64,000 nucleotides of DNA from Chamaelirium japonicum (taxonomy: Eukaryota > Streptophyta > Magnoliopsida > Liliales > Melanthiaceae): NCBI GenBank assembly GCA_947650365.1, contig OX393549.1, positions 19,573,532 to 19,637,531 of the forward strand, written 5' to 3'. A program made the position numbers and the translations under genes. Within the stretch, counting starts at the first letter, position 1; each line of letters starts with the position of its first letter. Below, piece by piece: positions 12,256 to 29,000 of this stretch. The notes beneath the pieces are model-generated. The model was not told where the DNA came from. It saw only the letters and a list, made by a program, of their open reading frames with translations, and did no database searches.

Positions 12256-13572
12256 GAGGGGGAGAGGGAAGGCTCAAGGGGTCAAAAAAGTTGCAAGCTG
12301 AAGACGAAGCGAGGAGGCTCTGCAGAAGAGGAGACGCTTCTTCATCGACCCAAGGCTTCACGAGGCATGGGCAAGCCTATTCCTTCGGGACCGGCTTAGT
12401 CCATTCAAAGCCCTCATCAAACGTGAAGACCCTTGCACAAGAAGATCAAGCCTTCGACTCCGTGCACGAAGAAGAAAGCTCGGAGAAGAAGACCCTTCGC
12501 CTCCGAAGACGCCAGAAGCAAAGGCCGGAGAAGAAGATCGGAGCGGCACTACCTTGTCATCTCCAACAAGCCTTCGACTCCGATCAAGCCCAAAAGCCCG
12601 GAGAAGAAGAACGAAGCGTTATCACCCGTCGTGTTCGACAAAAGTCCACTCCATCCACGAAGAAGAAAGCTTGGAGAAAGACTTCCCGAAGCGTCACTAC
12701 ACCCGTCGTTTTCAAAGCAAAGCCAATGCTACAACCGTCGCACGGAGATTGGTGCTACCCCCACCGTCTTCAAAGGAACCCTTCGACTCCGACCAAGCCA
12801 AAGAAGCCAGGAGAAGAAGCAAAGTCTAGCCGACACCTAAACCGTCGTAGAAGCTTGAAGCATTGAAGACGTTGTCACTGTCGTTCGAGAAGAAGATCAA
12901 GTCGATGCCGAAGCAAAAGCCCACGCAAGAAGCCAAAGCAAAAGCCCCGGTAAAGCCCGCGCCAAAGCAACACAAGTGCCAAAACCAAGCGACTACGCCG
13001 GTCACGAGCGAAAGCACCGCACGTTCTAGCCGATACGACGCAAAGTCCGGAAGAACGAAAGCACCGCAAGTCTTCCCTGTCTACGTCCAAGCGCAAGCGC
13101 CAAAGCAAAGCAAAAGCCAGAGCCACGCCCAAGCCAAGCTAAAGCTGAAAGCCAAAGCCAAAGCCGACGCCAAAAGCACGATCGACGCCGCGAACCAACG
13201 ATCAAGGACGCCGAGGTCAAGCAAGGAGCGAGGAAGACACGAAGACCGAGGAATGAAGCCGAAAACCTCCTAGCCGAGGAAGCGCGAAGCACGGAAGGGA
13301 CCAAAGAAACGGCGGATACTCCTTAGCCTCTCAAAAACCCTCACCCTGTAAAGACCTCTGTCCTGGGCAACCCCTTCAGAGCTCTCGCACGAATACCACG
13401 TGGAGAAGCGGATCAAAGGGACCCTCCAGAGAATCTCTCCCACAATCTCCTGATCAATATTTGCCGCACCCCGGACTCGTCACTCGTCACACCCGAGCCC
13501 CCGGGTCCCGGCACTCTGTAATCTCGTGTGTTCTCAATAAAAGACGACTCGTATCTTTTTTTCGCGCATACA

Positions 13573-16727
<3,155 letters not shown>

Positions 16728-16737
16728 TCTCTCTCTC

Positions 16738-17760
<1,023 letters not shown>

Positions 17761-17822
17761 CTATTGCTTTTTAACGTTTTGGTTCTTTCTTTTTTGGGAT
17801 TTTTAATGTTGCATGCACCCAT

Positions 17823-17894
<72 letters not shown>

Positions 17895-18000
17895 TGAATC
17901 CCCCCCCCCCTCTCTCTCTCTCTCTCCCCCACCCTTTCTCCTGCATGCACACGTGGGCCGCCAGAGGAAGGGGCCAATTGGATACAGAGGCCTCACTAGG

Positions 18001-18041
<41 letters not shown>

Positions 18042-18255
18042 CGCGAGCGCACTCACGGGGGTAGTCCATCTCTGTCGGTCCGATGAAGCCTGGGTATAGC
18101 ATTTGTTCTTTATCCTTTTATTGGTTTTCAATGATTCATGCACCCATAAATTCTCTCTCCCTACCAATTTTTGGGTTTTTAATATGTACTGCATGCACCA
18201 ATTGATTTGCTCTCATTGATTCTGTGGGTGCAAAATCTGGCTAACGCCCCTGTAG

Positions 18256-18458
18256 TGGGACCCGCAGCCCTGCTTGGGATCCACGGAGGCGACAGTGGGA
18301 TTCATAGCCCTACTTGGGGCCAACGAATATGACTATGGGACCCGCAGCTCTGTCTGGGGCCTACAAGTACGAAAAGGGACCCGTAGCCCTGCATGGGGTC
18401 CACCTGTACAACGATGTGACTCGCAGTCCTGCTTGGGGCCCACTTGCACTATCTGGGG
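18256..18458. repeat. Minisatellite, about 40-bp unit, five copies
   Basis: Five consecutive diverged units with the core GGGACCCGCAGCCCTGCTTG followed by GGGNCCAC. It may be part of the LTR-like segment that follows. Confidence 0.75.
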
Positions 18459-18459
18459 T

Positions 18460-18773
18460 CTGATAAATTCTCCCGGGTATTTACTAAACCCCGGATATTT
18501 ATAAGAATATTCATATAATATTCCCCAGATAAACCAAACCTCTATAAATAGCAGACTGTGTAAATGATTCCGGATCCGAAATCCAGACCATAATCCTACT
18601 TTCTATTTTCCAGAGCTCCCTGAGTTTTTTTGGTTTTCAGATTCCCTCTCCACCCTCTGTCATCCTGTAAGGAGCACTCCTCGGCCTGTCGAGAGTAGCT
18701 CTACTTCATTCAGAGATAGTGGTTTTAAAGGTTGCGTCTTACCGTACGGAGATATAGGTTTCGGTCGAATTTC
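18460..18773 (+). other. LTR-like or promoter-like segment with TATA box
   Basis: TATAAATA at 18543 is preceded by AT-rich DNA and followed by a pyrimidine-rich leader. The segment ends in GAATTTCGTCACTACA, resembling the ends of some plant gypsy LTRs. No partner copy is seen in the window, so a solo LTR is only a suggestion. Confidence 0.3.
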
Positions 18774-19285
18774 GTCACTACATCCAACGTCAATACTCTC
18801 TCTCTACTCTATAGTGTTTGTGTGACAACCTAGTAAATTACAGCTCAGCGCTTCGAAGCGTGCCACATCCCGAAGGGTAAAACCTTCACTCGCCTGTTGG
18901 AGGAGGGTCACGTACGACAGTCGAAATCCTCCCCCACAGATTTCCTCACCTCTCTCTCTCTCTGTCTCTCTCTCTCTCTCTCCCCCCCCGTAGGGGCAGT
19001 CCATTAGAGGTGGGGCAGGACTTCCAGAGATGACTCTTATGTGGAGGCAATGTTGACATGCACGAGTTTTTAGCTAGTCCAAACCAAATAATAAGGCAGG
19101 GTTTCAAGACAAAGAGGGGATATGATTGATTTTGAGAAGGGATAAAGAACGGCTAGTATTATACTCCAAGTGTTTTTTAACATTGTATGCACCTATTGGT
19201 TTTTAATGCTGCCCCATTATTTCTCTCTCTCTCACATTTTGGGGTTTTAATATATGTTGCATGCGCTCATTAGTTGTATCTCATT

Positions 19286-19356
<71 letters not shown>

Positions 19357-19360
19357 CAAA

Positions 19361-19697
19361 GCGGGGTTAGTCCGCCAGAGGTAGGGTCGTCGGTCCGTGC
19401 AGAGATAGGGGGCAGTGCCGACGGGCATGTATTTTTCTAGTAACTAATAAAACCAAACAAATAAATAAATAACACACTTTCTAAATTAAAAACCCAAATT
19501 GTATGAAACACCTTCAAAACTTGGCTACGGAATCCGTGCAAAGTAGTCTTGAGGTCTTTTTTCTTATTGTTGATGTTTTTTCGACGAACCGGCAGCCTCA
19601 ATTAAATGATGAACGTCAACAAATTTCTTTTTTTCTCATGGAGATGAACTTCAATACCTATAATATATTATCAATATCGATCTTAGGGGATTAATGC

Positions 19698-19777
<80 letters not shown>

Positions 19778-19959
19778 CTATAATGTGGCATGCGGTAAGT
19801 GCAGCACCGCACCGCAGCTGTCTTATGCACCGCTGCGTTACATTAATGATTATAAGGGAGAAATTAATTAATCATTCAAATAAAAGGTCCCATAATAATT
19901 GATGAATTTGTGTGGGTGCTTAAGTTGTGTTGAATCCAAGCTAGCCTAATTATAGCTAG
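19361..19959. other. Non-coding flank downstream of CDSP32 with (TA)n-(GA)n tract
   Basis: No gene is seen. A (TA)n-(GA)n compound microsatellite is at about 19701-19774. The last 180 bases are AT-rich and on the minus strand should include the 3' untranslated region of CDSP32. Confidence 0.6.
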
Positions 19960-20868
19960 CTAGGTGACCCTAACTCCTTGGTATCTAAGGATCTCCCCAA
20001 TGAGCTCCCCTTTCCCCGACCCCACATACCTCCCGGCGATCTTCCCGTCCCTGATGAAGAGGAAGGTGGGGACCTGCACCACCTCCATGTCCCTCAGGAA
20101 CCCCATGCAGCTCTCGTTCTCGTCCCCGTTCATCCTCGCGAACACCACGCTGTCCGCCATCGACCGCGACAGCCGCACCACCGTCGGGTACACCTTCACG
20201 CACGGCCCGCAGTGCTTCAGCCCCACGTCCAGCACCAGCAGCCGCCCGTCCGCCGCGTGCGCCCCCATCAGCGCCTCCGCGTCCTCCCGGCAGTGCAGCT
20301 GCACCACCGCCGATTGGCTGTCCCCGCCGTAGTACAGCACGTCGCCCATCAGCTCGTCCGGCCCGATGCCCTCCTCCTCGTGCACCTTCTCCGCGCCCTT
20401 GTAGAAGCTGAAGTGGGGGACCTTCTCGATGCCCTCCCGCCGGCAGAGCTCCCGGGTCGCCTCCGACTCGTCCCCCATCACCAGGAGGAAGTCCACGTCG
20501 CTGCACGTGCGGCTCAGCCCCGCCATGAAGGGGTAGATCTTGCGGCTGTGCTGGCTGTGGCTGGCCGCGTACTCCACCACCACCAGCTTGCTCCCGGCTG
20601 ACCGGAGGGCGGAGTCGAACTCCTCCAGGGTGTGGACCTTCTGCACCCGGTCATCGCTCACGGCTCCGTCGGGCTTGTCGCGGGTCCCGCTCGCAGCAGC
20701 CCCGGCCCTCGGGGAGATGGAGATCGGTGGCCGGCGGGGTTGGGGAGGTTGCCTCCTCCTTGTGAGGAAGGAGAGGTAGGAGGAGGAGGAGGGAAATGAT
20801 GTGTCTGGTTTGGAGACGGATGGGAGAGAGGATGGAGGTCTTGATAGGAAGGTAGCTATGGTGGCCAT
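19960..20868 (-). CDS. CDSP32: Chloroplastic thioredoxin-like protein CDSP32
   Basis: An intact 302-codon single open frame. The first about 55 residues are Ser/Pro/Arg-rich and nearly free of acidic residues, typical of a chloroplast transit peptide. Two thioredoxin modules follow. The first (about 75-185) has lost the active-site cysteines (SHSQHS at 103-108) but keeps the cis-Pro of KVPHF (151). The second (about 188-300) has the active site HCGPC at 219-223, the variant typical of CDSP32, and the cis-Pro of QVPTF (267). Known CDSP32 proteins are stromal, drought- and oxidative-stress-induced, and reduce peroxiredoxin and methionine sulfoxide reductase partners; that role is inferred here by family. 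Length and architecture fit a full-length copy. The start at 20868 (MATIAT) gives a complete transit peptide. Strong GC richness contrasts with its flanks. It stands alone, 640 bases from the LTR at 21510. Confidence 0.95.
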   Translation of the reverse strand: MATIATFLSRPPSSLPSVSKPDTSFPSSSSYLSFLTRRRQPPQPRRPPISISPRAGAAASGTRDKPDGAVSDDRVQKVHTLEEFDSALRSAGSKLVVVEYAASHSQHSRKIYPFMAGLSRTCSDVDFLLVMGDESEATRELCRREGIEKVPHFSFYKGAEKVHEEEGIGPDELMGDVLYYGGDSQSAVVQLHCREDAEALMGAHAADGRLLVLDVGLKHCGPCVKVYPTVVRLSRSMADSVVFARMNGDENESCMGFLRDMEVVQVPTFLFIRDGKIAGRYVGSGKGELIGEILRYQGVRVT

Positions 20869-21509
20869 GGGTGTACAAGTTCAGTAGTCGGGTTGGAGGG
20901 AAGAATGAAGGCAAGGTGATGATGGGGGAGCTAGGGATAAGGTTTGATGGTATGAGGCCACAAAGGAAAGGGAAGGGGGGGGTGATAGACTTCATCATGC
21001 CACTCGTTATGTTTGTGGTTGCCATTGGACATTGTAAGGATAATCCGGGTGAACCCTACTTTACATGCGAATCTTGGCAGTTGATGCTCTTCCGATTATG
21101 GAATTTAATAAAAATAGCAGTTACGTCGATTTCCGTTTCGTTCGATCTCTGGATTTTTTAAGGAAGTTTTTTAAAAGGTGATGGATCTCACCTAGGGGTG
21201 GCAATGGGTTAGCTAGGTCGGGTTGAGACATAGATATAAGGGCAAAACACCCAACCTGAATCCGACCCGTTTAATAAACGGGTCAAAAACCTAAACCCAA
21301 ACCCGACCCGTTTAACCCGTTTACTAAACGGGTCAAGTTGTGTCAGGTTGGGTTGGCTCGGGTTAGGTCAACAGAACCCATGTAAAACCTGTCGGGTTGG
21401 GTCAAGACGGGTCGGATTGGGCCGGGTTTGATCGAGTTGGGTCGGGTTGGCTCGGGTCGGGTCGAGTCGATTTGACACGACCCATTTGTTAAACGGGTCA
21501 AATCGGGTT
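20869..21509. other. Upstream region of CDSP32 with GGGTCGGGTT-like repeats
   Basis: On the minus strand this is the promoter side of CDSP32; I could not place a convincing TATA box. From about 21230 to 21505 it is a degenerate array of GGGTCGGGTTGG / ACCCGACCCGTTTA units, bounded at about 21193 by TAGGGGTGGCAATGGGT, a start often seen in decayed hAT-like elements. A 96-codon plus-strand frame here (20871-21161) has no recognisable domain and is not called. Confidence 0.5.
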
Positions 21510-23476
21510 TGTAGACACATAAATTTTGTCTAAACCCGGACCCGACATACGTGCGCCAACGCGGATGCAAACCCGACGCGCGCTCCGACTCGGACCCGAC
21601 TTGCACGCACTAGTGCGGACCCGGACCCGATTTGCGCCCAACAAGAAAGGAGCGGACCCCACACTCAAGGGGGGCCGGCCCTTACTAGGGACCCGAACCC
21701 CATGGGGCTGGCCCCTACTAGGGACCCGAACCCCATGGGGGGCGGCCCTTACTAGGACCCGAACCCCATGGGGCCGGCCGGCCTTGCAAGGAAAAAGAAA
21801 AGAAAGGAAAGAAAAGAAAAAGGAAAGAAAAGAAAGAAAAGGAAAGAACTACCGCCATGCGCGGGGGGAGGTTGCGTATGACGTCTGCTCACGCGCGGAT
21901 CTGCGCCGATCCCTCGATCCGACGGACAAGAAGAAGAGCCGGGTCGCCATCGATTTCGTGTGCAAAATCCAGCCATAATTACCCTGCCAGGAAAGGAAAG
22001 CAAATAAATGTTATTCCCCTCATCAATGGATGAATAAATCCCGGGTAATTATGAGGGAGATATTAAAGGGATTTAAAATTAAAACTTCATATATCTCTCC
22101 CCCCTCCCCTTTTGTCTATAAATAGAGGGGGTGGGGGAAGGCTCAAGAGGTCGAAGATTGAAGACAAAGCGAGGAAGCTCTGCAGAAAAGGAGACGCTTC
22201 TTCATCGACCCAAGGCTTCACGAGGCACGGGCAAGCCTGTCCCTTCGGGATCGGCTTAGTCCATTGAAAGCCCTCATCAACGTGAAGACTCTTGCACAAG
22301 AAGATCAAGACTTCGACTCCGTGCACGAAAAAGAAAGCTCAGAGAAGAAGACCCTTCGACTCCGAAGACGCCAGAAGCAAAGGTCGGAGAAGAAGCTCGG
22401 AGCGGCACTACCCCGTCGGCTCCAACAAACCCTCAACTCCGATCAAGCTCCAAAGCCCGGAGAAGAGGAACGAAGCGTCATCAACCCGTCGCCTTCGACA
22501 AACGTCTGCCCCATCCACGAAGAAGAAAGCCTGGGGAGGACTACCTGAAGCGTCGCTATCCCCGCCGTCTTCATCAACAAAAGCCGACGCTACAACCGTC
22601 GCACGGAGACCATCGCTACCCCCGCTGTCTTCATCAACAAAAGCCGACGCTACAACCATCGCACGGAGATCGGTGCTACCCCCACTATCTCCGAAGGCAT
22701 TCTTCGATTCCGATCACGCCAAAGAAGCCCAGAGAAGAAGAGAAGTCCAGCCGACACCCGAACTGTCGAAGCACCAAAGAAGTAGCCCACGTCGTTCGAG
22801 AAGAAGACCGAGTTGACACTGAAGCTAAAGCCCACGCAAGAAGCCAAAGAAAAAGCCCCGGTAAAGCCCGCGCCAAAGCAACGCAAGTGCCAAAGCCAAG
22901 CGACTACGCCGGTCTCGAGCAAAAGCACTGCACGTTCTAGCCGATACGACGCGAAGTCCGAAAGAACGAAAGTATCGCAAGTCTCCCCCGTCTACGTCCA
23001 AGCGCAAGCGCCAAAGCAAAGCAAAAGCCAGAGCCACGCCCAAGCCAAGCTAAAGCCGAAAGTCGAAGCCAAAGCCGACGCTAAAAGCACGATCGACGCC
23101 ACGAACCGACGATCAAGGACGCCGAGGTCAAGCAAGGAGCGAGGAAGACACGAAGACCAAGGAACGAAGCCGAAGACCCCCTAACCGAGAAAGCGCGAAG
23201 CACGGAAGGGACAAAAGCCACTGCGGACACTCCTTAGCCTCTCAAAAACCCTCACCCTGTAAAGACCTCTGTCCTGGGCAACCCCTTCAGAGCTCTCGCA
23301 CGAATACCACGTGGAGACGCGGATCAAAGGCACCCTCTAGAGAATCTCTCCCACAATCTCCTGATCAAACATTCGCCGCACCCAGACTCGCCACACCCGA
23401 GCCACCCGGGTCCCGGCGCACCCTTGTAATCTCGTTTTGTGCAATAAAGACGACCCATATCTTTTTCGCGCATACA
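21510..23476 (+). repeat. 5' LTR of gypsy element 2
   Basis: 1,967 bp, from TGTAGACACATAAATT to GCATACA. Compared with 11564-13572 it has fewer 54-bp units but three tandem copies of a unit with ACCCGAACCCCATGGGG (about 21660-21780), where element 1 has one. TATA box at 22117; the AAAGCC / GAAGAAG tandem tract is at about 22270-23190. Confidence 0.88.
22117..22124 (+). promoter_or_regulatory. TATA box in gypsy element 2 LTR
   Basis: TATAAATA in the same context as in the other LTR (12248), about 600 bases into the LTR. Confidence 0.7.
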
Positions 23477-23482
23477 GATTTC

Positions 23483-23501
23483 TGGCACGCCCGGTGGGAC
23501 C
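23483..23501 (+). promoter_or_regulatory. Primer binding site of gypsy element 2
   Basis: TGGCACGCCCGGTGGGACC lies six bases after the LTR end. As I recall, this sequence is shared by grass Tat elements of the Grande/RIRE2 kind; the matching tRNA was not verified. Confidence 0.7.
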
Positions 23502-23548
23502 TTTTCTCGTTTCATCCGTACGACTGAAGACGTTGCTTGAAGTTTGCA

Positions 23549-25970
23549 ATGGCCGGGACAAGCAACGATGCGTTTGCTCCAGGCCTTTCACCGATCGCCG
23601 AGTCTCCTCTACTCCGACACGGTGGTCCAGTAAACCCGGAGGGTGATGCGCCCCCGATGGTATGCGTCTACACTCGTCGTACTCGAACTCTTGTGGATGT
23701 CTTCATGCTAGAAAATATTGTCGAAGATATTCGCCAAAGCACCGACGAGGCCTTGGCACATGAAGAAATAAGCCTCGATCCTGGAGTCCATGTCCAAAAA
23801 TTTGGGGAGGACCAGCCCCAACCCCGAGCCCGGTCGGGTTCTCCAGCGGAAGTTGCACCTCCTCTGCAGGGGGCAAACATCAATCATCAACCAGAAGCAA
23901 ATCGGCGTAACTACGTCTCCGACGACGAAGGCGAGGATGCTAGCATGCAACATCGGGACGTCCTCCGTCACCATCCTCCGTCCGCTCTTCAGCTCCAAGT
24001 CATGCAGATGAACGAGCACATGGCGCAGATTACTCGGCTGATGGAGGAGAAGGATCGTCACATCAATACTTTGCTTCAGAAGCTAAGCACAAGGGATGCT
24101 GTGACAAACGATCAACCCCTTGCTTCTCCAGTAGCCGCTCCAGCTCCGTCCTCAACTCCCGCTCTTGCAGAGGTAGTTCTGACAATTCAAGCGGCTACGC
24201 CAGCACTCTTATCAGTTCCTGTTACGGCGGAAGTCGTTTCGCCAACACCAGCCTCAGCGGTCGCACAACCTCCGGCAACAGCAACAACTAATGCTCAACA
24301 GATACAAGCGTTGGTAGCCGACATGATGCGCTCCCACGGCAGTGGCCTTCCTCCGATCACGACGGCATACTCGAAGCCCTACACCGCGAGGATCCAGTAG
24401 CTACGCTTCCCAATCGGATTCCAGTCACCAAAGTTCCAGTACTTCGACGGAAAGAAAAATCCAAGACAGCATGTTGCTCACTTCATCGAGACTTGCAACA
24501 ACACCAGCACATATGGCGATGAGATGGTAAAACAGTTCATTCGCACCCTCAAAGGTTATGCTTTTGACTGGTACGTTAATCGTCCTCCAGGGACCATCGA
24601 CAGCTGGGATCAGATGGAGAGGGAGTTCCTTAATCGCTTCTACAGCACAAGACGCACCGTCAGCATGACCGAACTCACCGCTGTCAAGCAAAGGAAGGAC
24701 GAATCAGTGATCGATTACATCAACAGATGGAGGAACCTCGCGCTGAATTCACGAGATCGCCTGTCTGAAGACTCGGCCATCGAGATATGCACCCAAGGCA
24801 TGCACTGGGGCCTGCTGTATATCCTCAAGGGTATCAAACCCCGGTCTTTCGAAGAACTCGCAACTCGGGCTCACGACATGGAACTCAGCCTAGCAAGCCA
24901 CGGGGACTCGAAGAACAAAGACTTCTTGAAGGTGGAGAAGAAGGATAAGCAACCGGCACCGAAACCGAAGCAAGTCAATGTTGCGGATATCGACTCAACC
25001 TCCAAGCCGCTCAAGATCGATGGCAAGCCGGATCAGAAGAAGGGAGTCGCCATACCGCCGCCTCCTCCGCCAAGACAAAGGATGACTCTCGAGGAGCTCA
25101 AAGCCAAGAAGTACCCCTTCCCAGACTCGGAAGTCTCCTCCATGTTTGACCAACCGCTGCAAGAGAAGATGATAGAGCTCCCTCCTTCGAAGAGGCCCGA
25201 GCAGATGCATCGCGTCGACGACCCTCTCTTCTGCAAATACCACCGGGTGGTAAATCATCCCATCGAAAGATGCTTCGTCTTCAAAGAAAGAATAATGGCG
25301 CTCGCAAAGCAAGGAAATATAGAGATCGACTCCGGAGATGTCGCCACGACCAATATGACGTCCATCACCTTCGGTTCCTTCTCGCCAGTACTCATTGTTG
25401 CGCGACGAAGCATGCCCAAATTGCGCATCAACCGTCAAAGGCCAACCACTAAGTCAATTTCCCAGCCGAGAGTCTCGAAGCGACATCAACGTACTCCTGC
25501 GCTCACCGAGGAAGAAACTCTGCTACCCTGGGGGCAACCATCGCTCACGCCAGCACCTCTTCCAAGCAATGCTATATCCCAATGAGCGCTCCAAAGGAGA
25601 TACGAGCGAGGAGATCCAAAAGTGGGTCTGCTGGACTAGCCTTCGGGGAAGTTCGACTATTACGTCCTCTACTCAAAGCCTCCCTCAGTCTCGATCAAAG
25701 AAATCAAGCCCACCGGCTGGGGATCGGAAGACGAGCCAGTAGAGCCTCCAGAAGAACAAGTGCCTTCGAGGGAACCAGTTACTGCTGCCGATCATCATCT
25801 TAGCGGAGGGGAATCCACCGACGAAGAGGCATGGGTCATGCTACCCCGGCGACGAAGGCCATGGCAGGAAAAGAAGCACAAGCAAGACCGTGTGATGAGG
25901 AGGTTTCCCGAGCGAAGGACCTACAAGAAGAAAAGTAAGACTCCAGGGAGGAAAGTGTTCAAAGTGCCGC
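23549..25970 (+). mobile_element. Gypsy element 2 gag region
   Basis: The region starts at an ATG 66 bases after the primer site. The first about 280 codons are polar with a long Ala/Pro/Thr stretch. The conserved retrotransposon gag core (about 24430-24900) contains FIRTLKGYAFDWYVNRPPGT and MEREFLNRFY. A Pro/Lys-rich linker follows with a short Cys/His stretch (FCKYHRVVNHPIERC near 25230) in place of a standard CCHC knuckle. Element 1 has lost this part from the window. The region is broken. Confidence 0.82.
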
Positions 25971-26071
25971 CGGCAAGCCAAGACGATCTCCTCCAGCAGA
26001 GCCTTTCAGAACCAGCAACCTTGTAAGAATTCTTCCCCAATCACGTCCTCTCAGTCGATCAACACATCAGG

Positions 26072-29000
26072 GTGTCTTGTTGCATGGTCGAAGTTCATAA
26101 GGCGTCAGAAGGAAAAGACGAAATCGAAACTTCTAAAGAAGACGACTCCACTGATGAGGGAGATAATTCCGACAAAGGGGGCACCGCCTCTCATGACGAA
26201 GCAATCCTGCACTTGCCACTCGTAGAAGCTTTGCATCTTCCAAAGAAGGCTCGCCTGACAATGGCTGCGGTCTTGGCCGACCCGAATAACTACAAGAGGA
26301 AAAGGAAGGACGACCAGAAGAGCAAAGCTGTGGCCTCGTGCGATGCAACGATAACCTTTTCAGATAAGGACTTGCAACTCGGAATACGACTGTACAACCG
26401 GCCTGTCTACGTCTCGGGATACATCAAAGAGAAGCCGGTAAACCGAATTTTGCTGGACTGTGGCTCTGCCGTCAATATCATGCCTATCCAGACAATGCGG
26501 CAACTCGGCATCACCAATGACCAGCTCTCGCCCAGTCAGTTGGTCATTCAAGGGTTCAATCAAGGCGGACAGTCCACCGTCGGAATCATCCGTTTGAAGC
26601 TTTCCATCGGCCCGCTAGATACATCGGTCCTCTTCCACATCATCAATTGCCAGACGTCATATCACCTCCTATTAGGAAGGCTATGGCTACACGAGAATGG
26701 CATCGTAGTGTCCACCTGGCACCAATGCCTCAAGTACTACGAAGAAGGCATAGAGAGGTGCATATATAGTTGCGGATGACAAGCCATTCAACGAGGCCGA
26801 GGCACATTTGGCCGACGCTAAGTTCTACCAAGCAAAGGACCTAGTCGTGGAAGTCCTTCCGGCTAAAGGCCCTCGAGTCCAGAAGACTGAAGAAGTAAAT
26901 CGGGATAAGACTCCTCTTCCTGCAAATCCGGTGCCACCCTCCGACAAGGCAAGACTTAAGGTCCAAGAAGCGCCGAAATCTAGGCAAAAGATGCGCATCA
27001 GTTCCGAGTCAAGAACAATGCAACATACCCCATTGCCCATCCAAACAACGCCAGTCCCGCGTCTCGCGCCCCAGTGGCTCCGAAAAGCTGAACGATCGCC
27101 TTCTACTCTGGCAAGAAAACGGCCCCCGCCGTTATCGCAGGCCAATATCGTCACTCTGCAGGAAATGACGTTGCCATTACCCAGTCTGACGCAAGCTCCG
27201 AACCCGAGCAGACCCATCGAATCCATCGATCCTACTCAACTCGGATTCAAGCCAAAAGAGAGCTGGGGGCAAAATGTTGCTAAGTTGCTGTTCAAAGCCG
27301 GCTACGACAGAGAAAGCGCCATGGGCACACTTCCCCCAGCAGTAACTCCATATGGGATGACGAGAACTCAAGCTCGGTTGTTTCAAAACGGTGAACAAAT
27401 TCTCCCGAACCGTCGAGGCATCGGCTCCAGTCAAGCTCCGTTGGTCATCAGAACCACAGCAAAGAAGACCTTCACCTCCAACTACATCGGGGTGAAGATG
27501 GTAGACGAAGCAGCTGAAGGATCGACAATCTCCGATGCACGCTCTGCCTACGCAAACCGTCCCGATAGCAAAAGAAAACGGCGACGGGCTCGATGCCAAG
27601 CCTTGCTCCAGAAGCAAATCAGAGGTGGTAAAAACCGGTCGAATCGAAAACGCACGTCTGTGTTCGAAAGGCTCAGACCAGTTAAGCAATCAAAGAAGAA
27701 GTCAGTGTTCGATCGTCTGGGAATGCCAATCGAGGATCTCGTTTCAACACCCACCCACCCACCCATGGCTGTCGTCAATCATATCTCCATCACAGATCCC
27801 GATAACGGTGATACTTCTACTTCGGACGATGAGTTGCCAAATGCCCCGCTAGTCCTCGAAGAAGGGGCGCAGTCCACCGTTGATGACTTGAAGGAAATCA
27901 ACTTGGGCACAGAGACGGAGCCTCGGCCTACATTCGTCAGCACACGCTTGACTCCTGAAGAAGAAGCTGCATACATCAAATTGCTTAAAGAATATAGAGA
28001 CGTCTTCGCATGGTCCTACAAGAAGATACCGGGCCTCGATCCCAAAATCACGGTGCACCAGCTCAGCGTCAAACACGGAGCTAGCACTATCAAGCAAGGA
28101 CAAAGACGCTACCGACCAGAACTGGTACCCCAAATAGAAGGCGAAGTTAACAAGTTGATCGAAGCCGGCTTCATTCGAGAGGTCAAGTACCCGACATGGA
28201 TCTCTAGTGTCGTCCCAGTCAAAAAGAAGAACGGCCAAATCCGAGTGTGCGTGGACTTCAGAGATTTGAACAACGCATGTCCGAAGGATGACTTCCCCTT
28301 GCCAATCACGGAGCTAATGGTGGACGCCACGACAGGCCACGAAATACTAACTTTCATGAACGGATCCTCAGGCTACAATCAGATTCGGATGGCACCCAAA
28401 GACGAAGAGCTCACAGCATTTCGCACACCGAAAGGAATCTACTGCTACAAAGTTATGCCGTTCGGCTTGAAGAACGCAGGAGCCACCTACCAGCGAGCTA
28501 TGTAGAAAATCTTTGATGACATTCTCCATCAAAATATGGAGTGTTATATCGATGACCTCGTAGTAAAATCCAGGAAGAAGTCGGCACATCTGCAAGACCT
28601 CGAGCTAATCTTCAAACGGCTTCGAAGGTACCAACTCCGCATGAATCCACTCAAGTGCGCGTTCGGAGTCTCCTCGAGCAAGTTCCTCAGCTTCGTCGTT
28701 CGATATCGAGGCATTGAGATAGATCAATCCAAAATTGATGCTATCGTTAATATGCCCGCACCAAAGACAGTGCGAGACCTCAGAGGCCTCCAAGGGCACT
28801 TGGTGTATATCCGAAGATTCATCGCCAACCTGGCCGAAAAGTGCCACCCGTTTAGTCGCCTCATGAAGAAAGGAACGTCGTTGAAATGGGATGAAGCTTG
28901 CCAAAAAGCACTCCAAAACATCAAGGCCTATCTACTGAAGCCGCCAGTCCTATCAGCACCAGTTCAAGGAAGGCCGCTAATCCTCTACATTAGTGCCCAG

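Larger units (their letters stand above)
2267..13572 (+). mobile_element. Ty3-gypsy element 1, Tat lineage, 5' part missing from window
   Basis: The 3' portion of a large Tat-lineage Ty3-gypsy retrotransposon. Parts in order: protease (about 2270-2530), reverse transcriptase (about 3880-4430), RNase H (about 4680-5070), a second RNase H (about 5140-5520), integrase (about 5830-6860), a short hairpin, an antisense plant-mobile-domain region (about 7150-10370), a GC-rich tract (10370-11550), polypurine tract and 3' LTR (11564-13572). Dual RNase H and RT motifs such as DFRDLNNACPKDDFPLP are typical of Tat elements. It is a fossil with well over ten breaks in pol. It is interrupted at 2266/2267 by the copia remnant. 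Its 5' LTR is outside the window, so it cannot be dated here. Confidence 0.9.
11564..13572 (+). repeat. 3' LTR of gypsy element 1
   Basis: 2,009 bp, beginning TGTAGACACATAAATT and ending GCATACA. Start, end and internal landmarks match the 5' LTR of element 2 (21510-23476). Inside are three tandem 54-bp units (about 11589-11750), a GA-rich run (11855-11955), a TATA box at 12248 and a long tract of Ser/Lys/Glu/Ala-coding-like tandem repeats (about 12420-13260) of the AAAGCC and GAAGAAG kind. The frames open in that tract are by-products of the repeats. Confidence 0.88.
17761..19360. repeat. (CT)n-rich region with dispersed GCATGCACCCAT units
   Basis: Long (CT)n runs are at about 17826-17893, 18002-18040 and 19288-19354. 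Each lies near a variant of the phrase GGTTTTTAATGTTGCATGCACC followed by CATTGATTCTC, seen at about 17750, 17800, 18125, 18175, 19165 and 19245. This looks like one unit duplicated several times and then diverged. No coding gene is supported. Confidence 0.6.

Noticed and set aside
12159-12866. Lys/Ser-rich 235-codon frame, with a similar one near 22292
   Set aside because: It lies inside gypsy LTRs and follows tandem AAAGCC / GAAGAAG repeats; the frame differs between the two LTRs.
19964-20601. Long plus-strand frames over CDSP32 (122 and 207 codons)
   Set aside because: They are opposite-strand shadows of a very GC-rich gene and have no family features.
20871-21161. 96-codon plus-strand frame upstream of CDSP32
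   Set aside because: No recognisable domain and no codon pattern; it lies in the promoter flank of a gene on the other strand.
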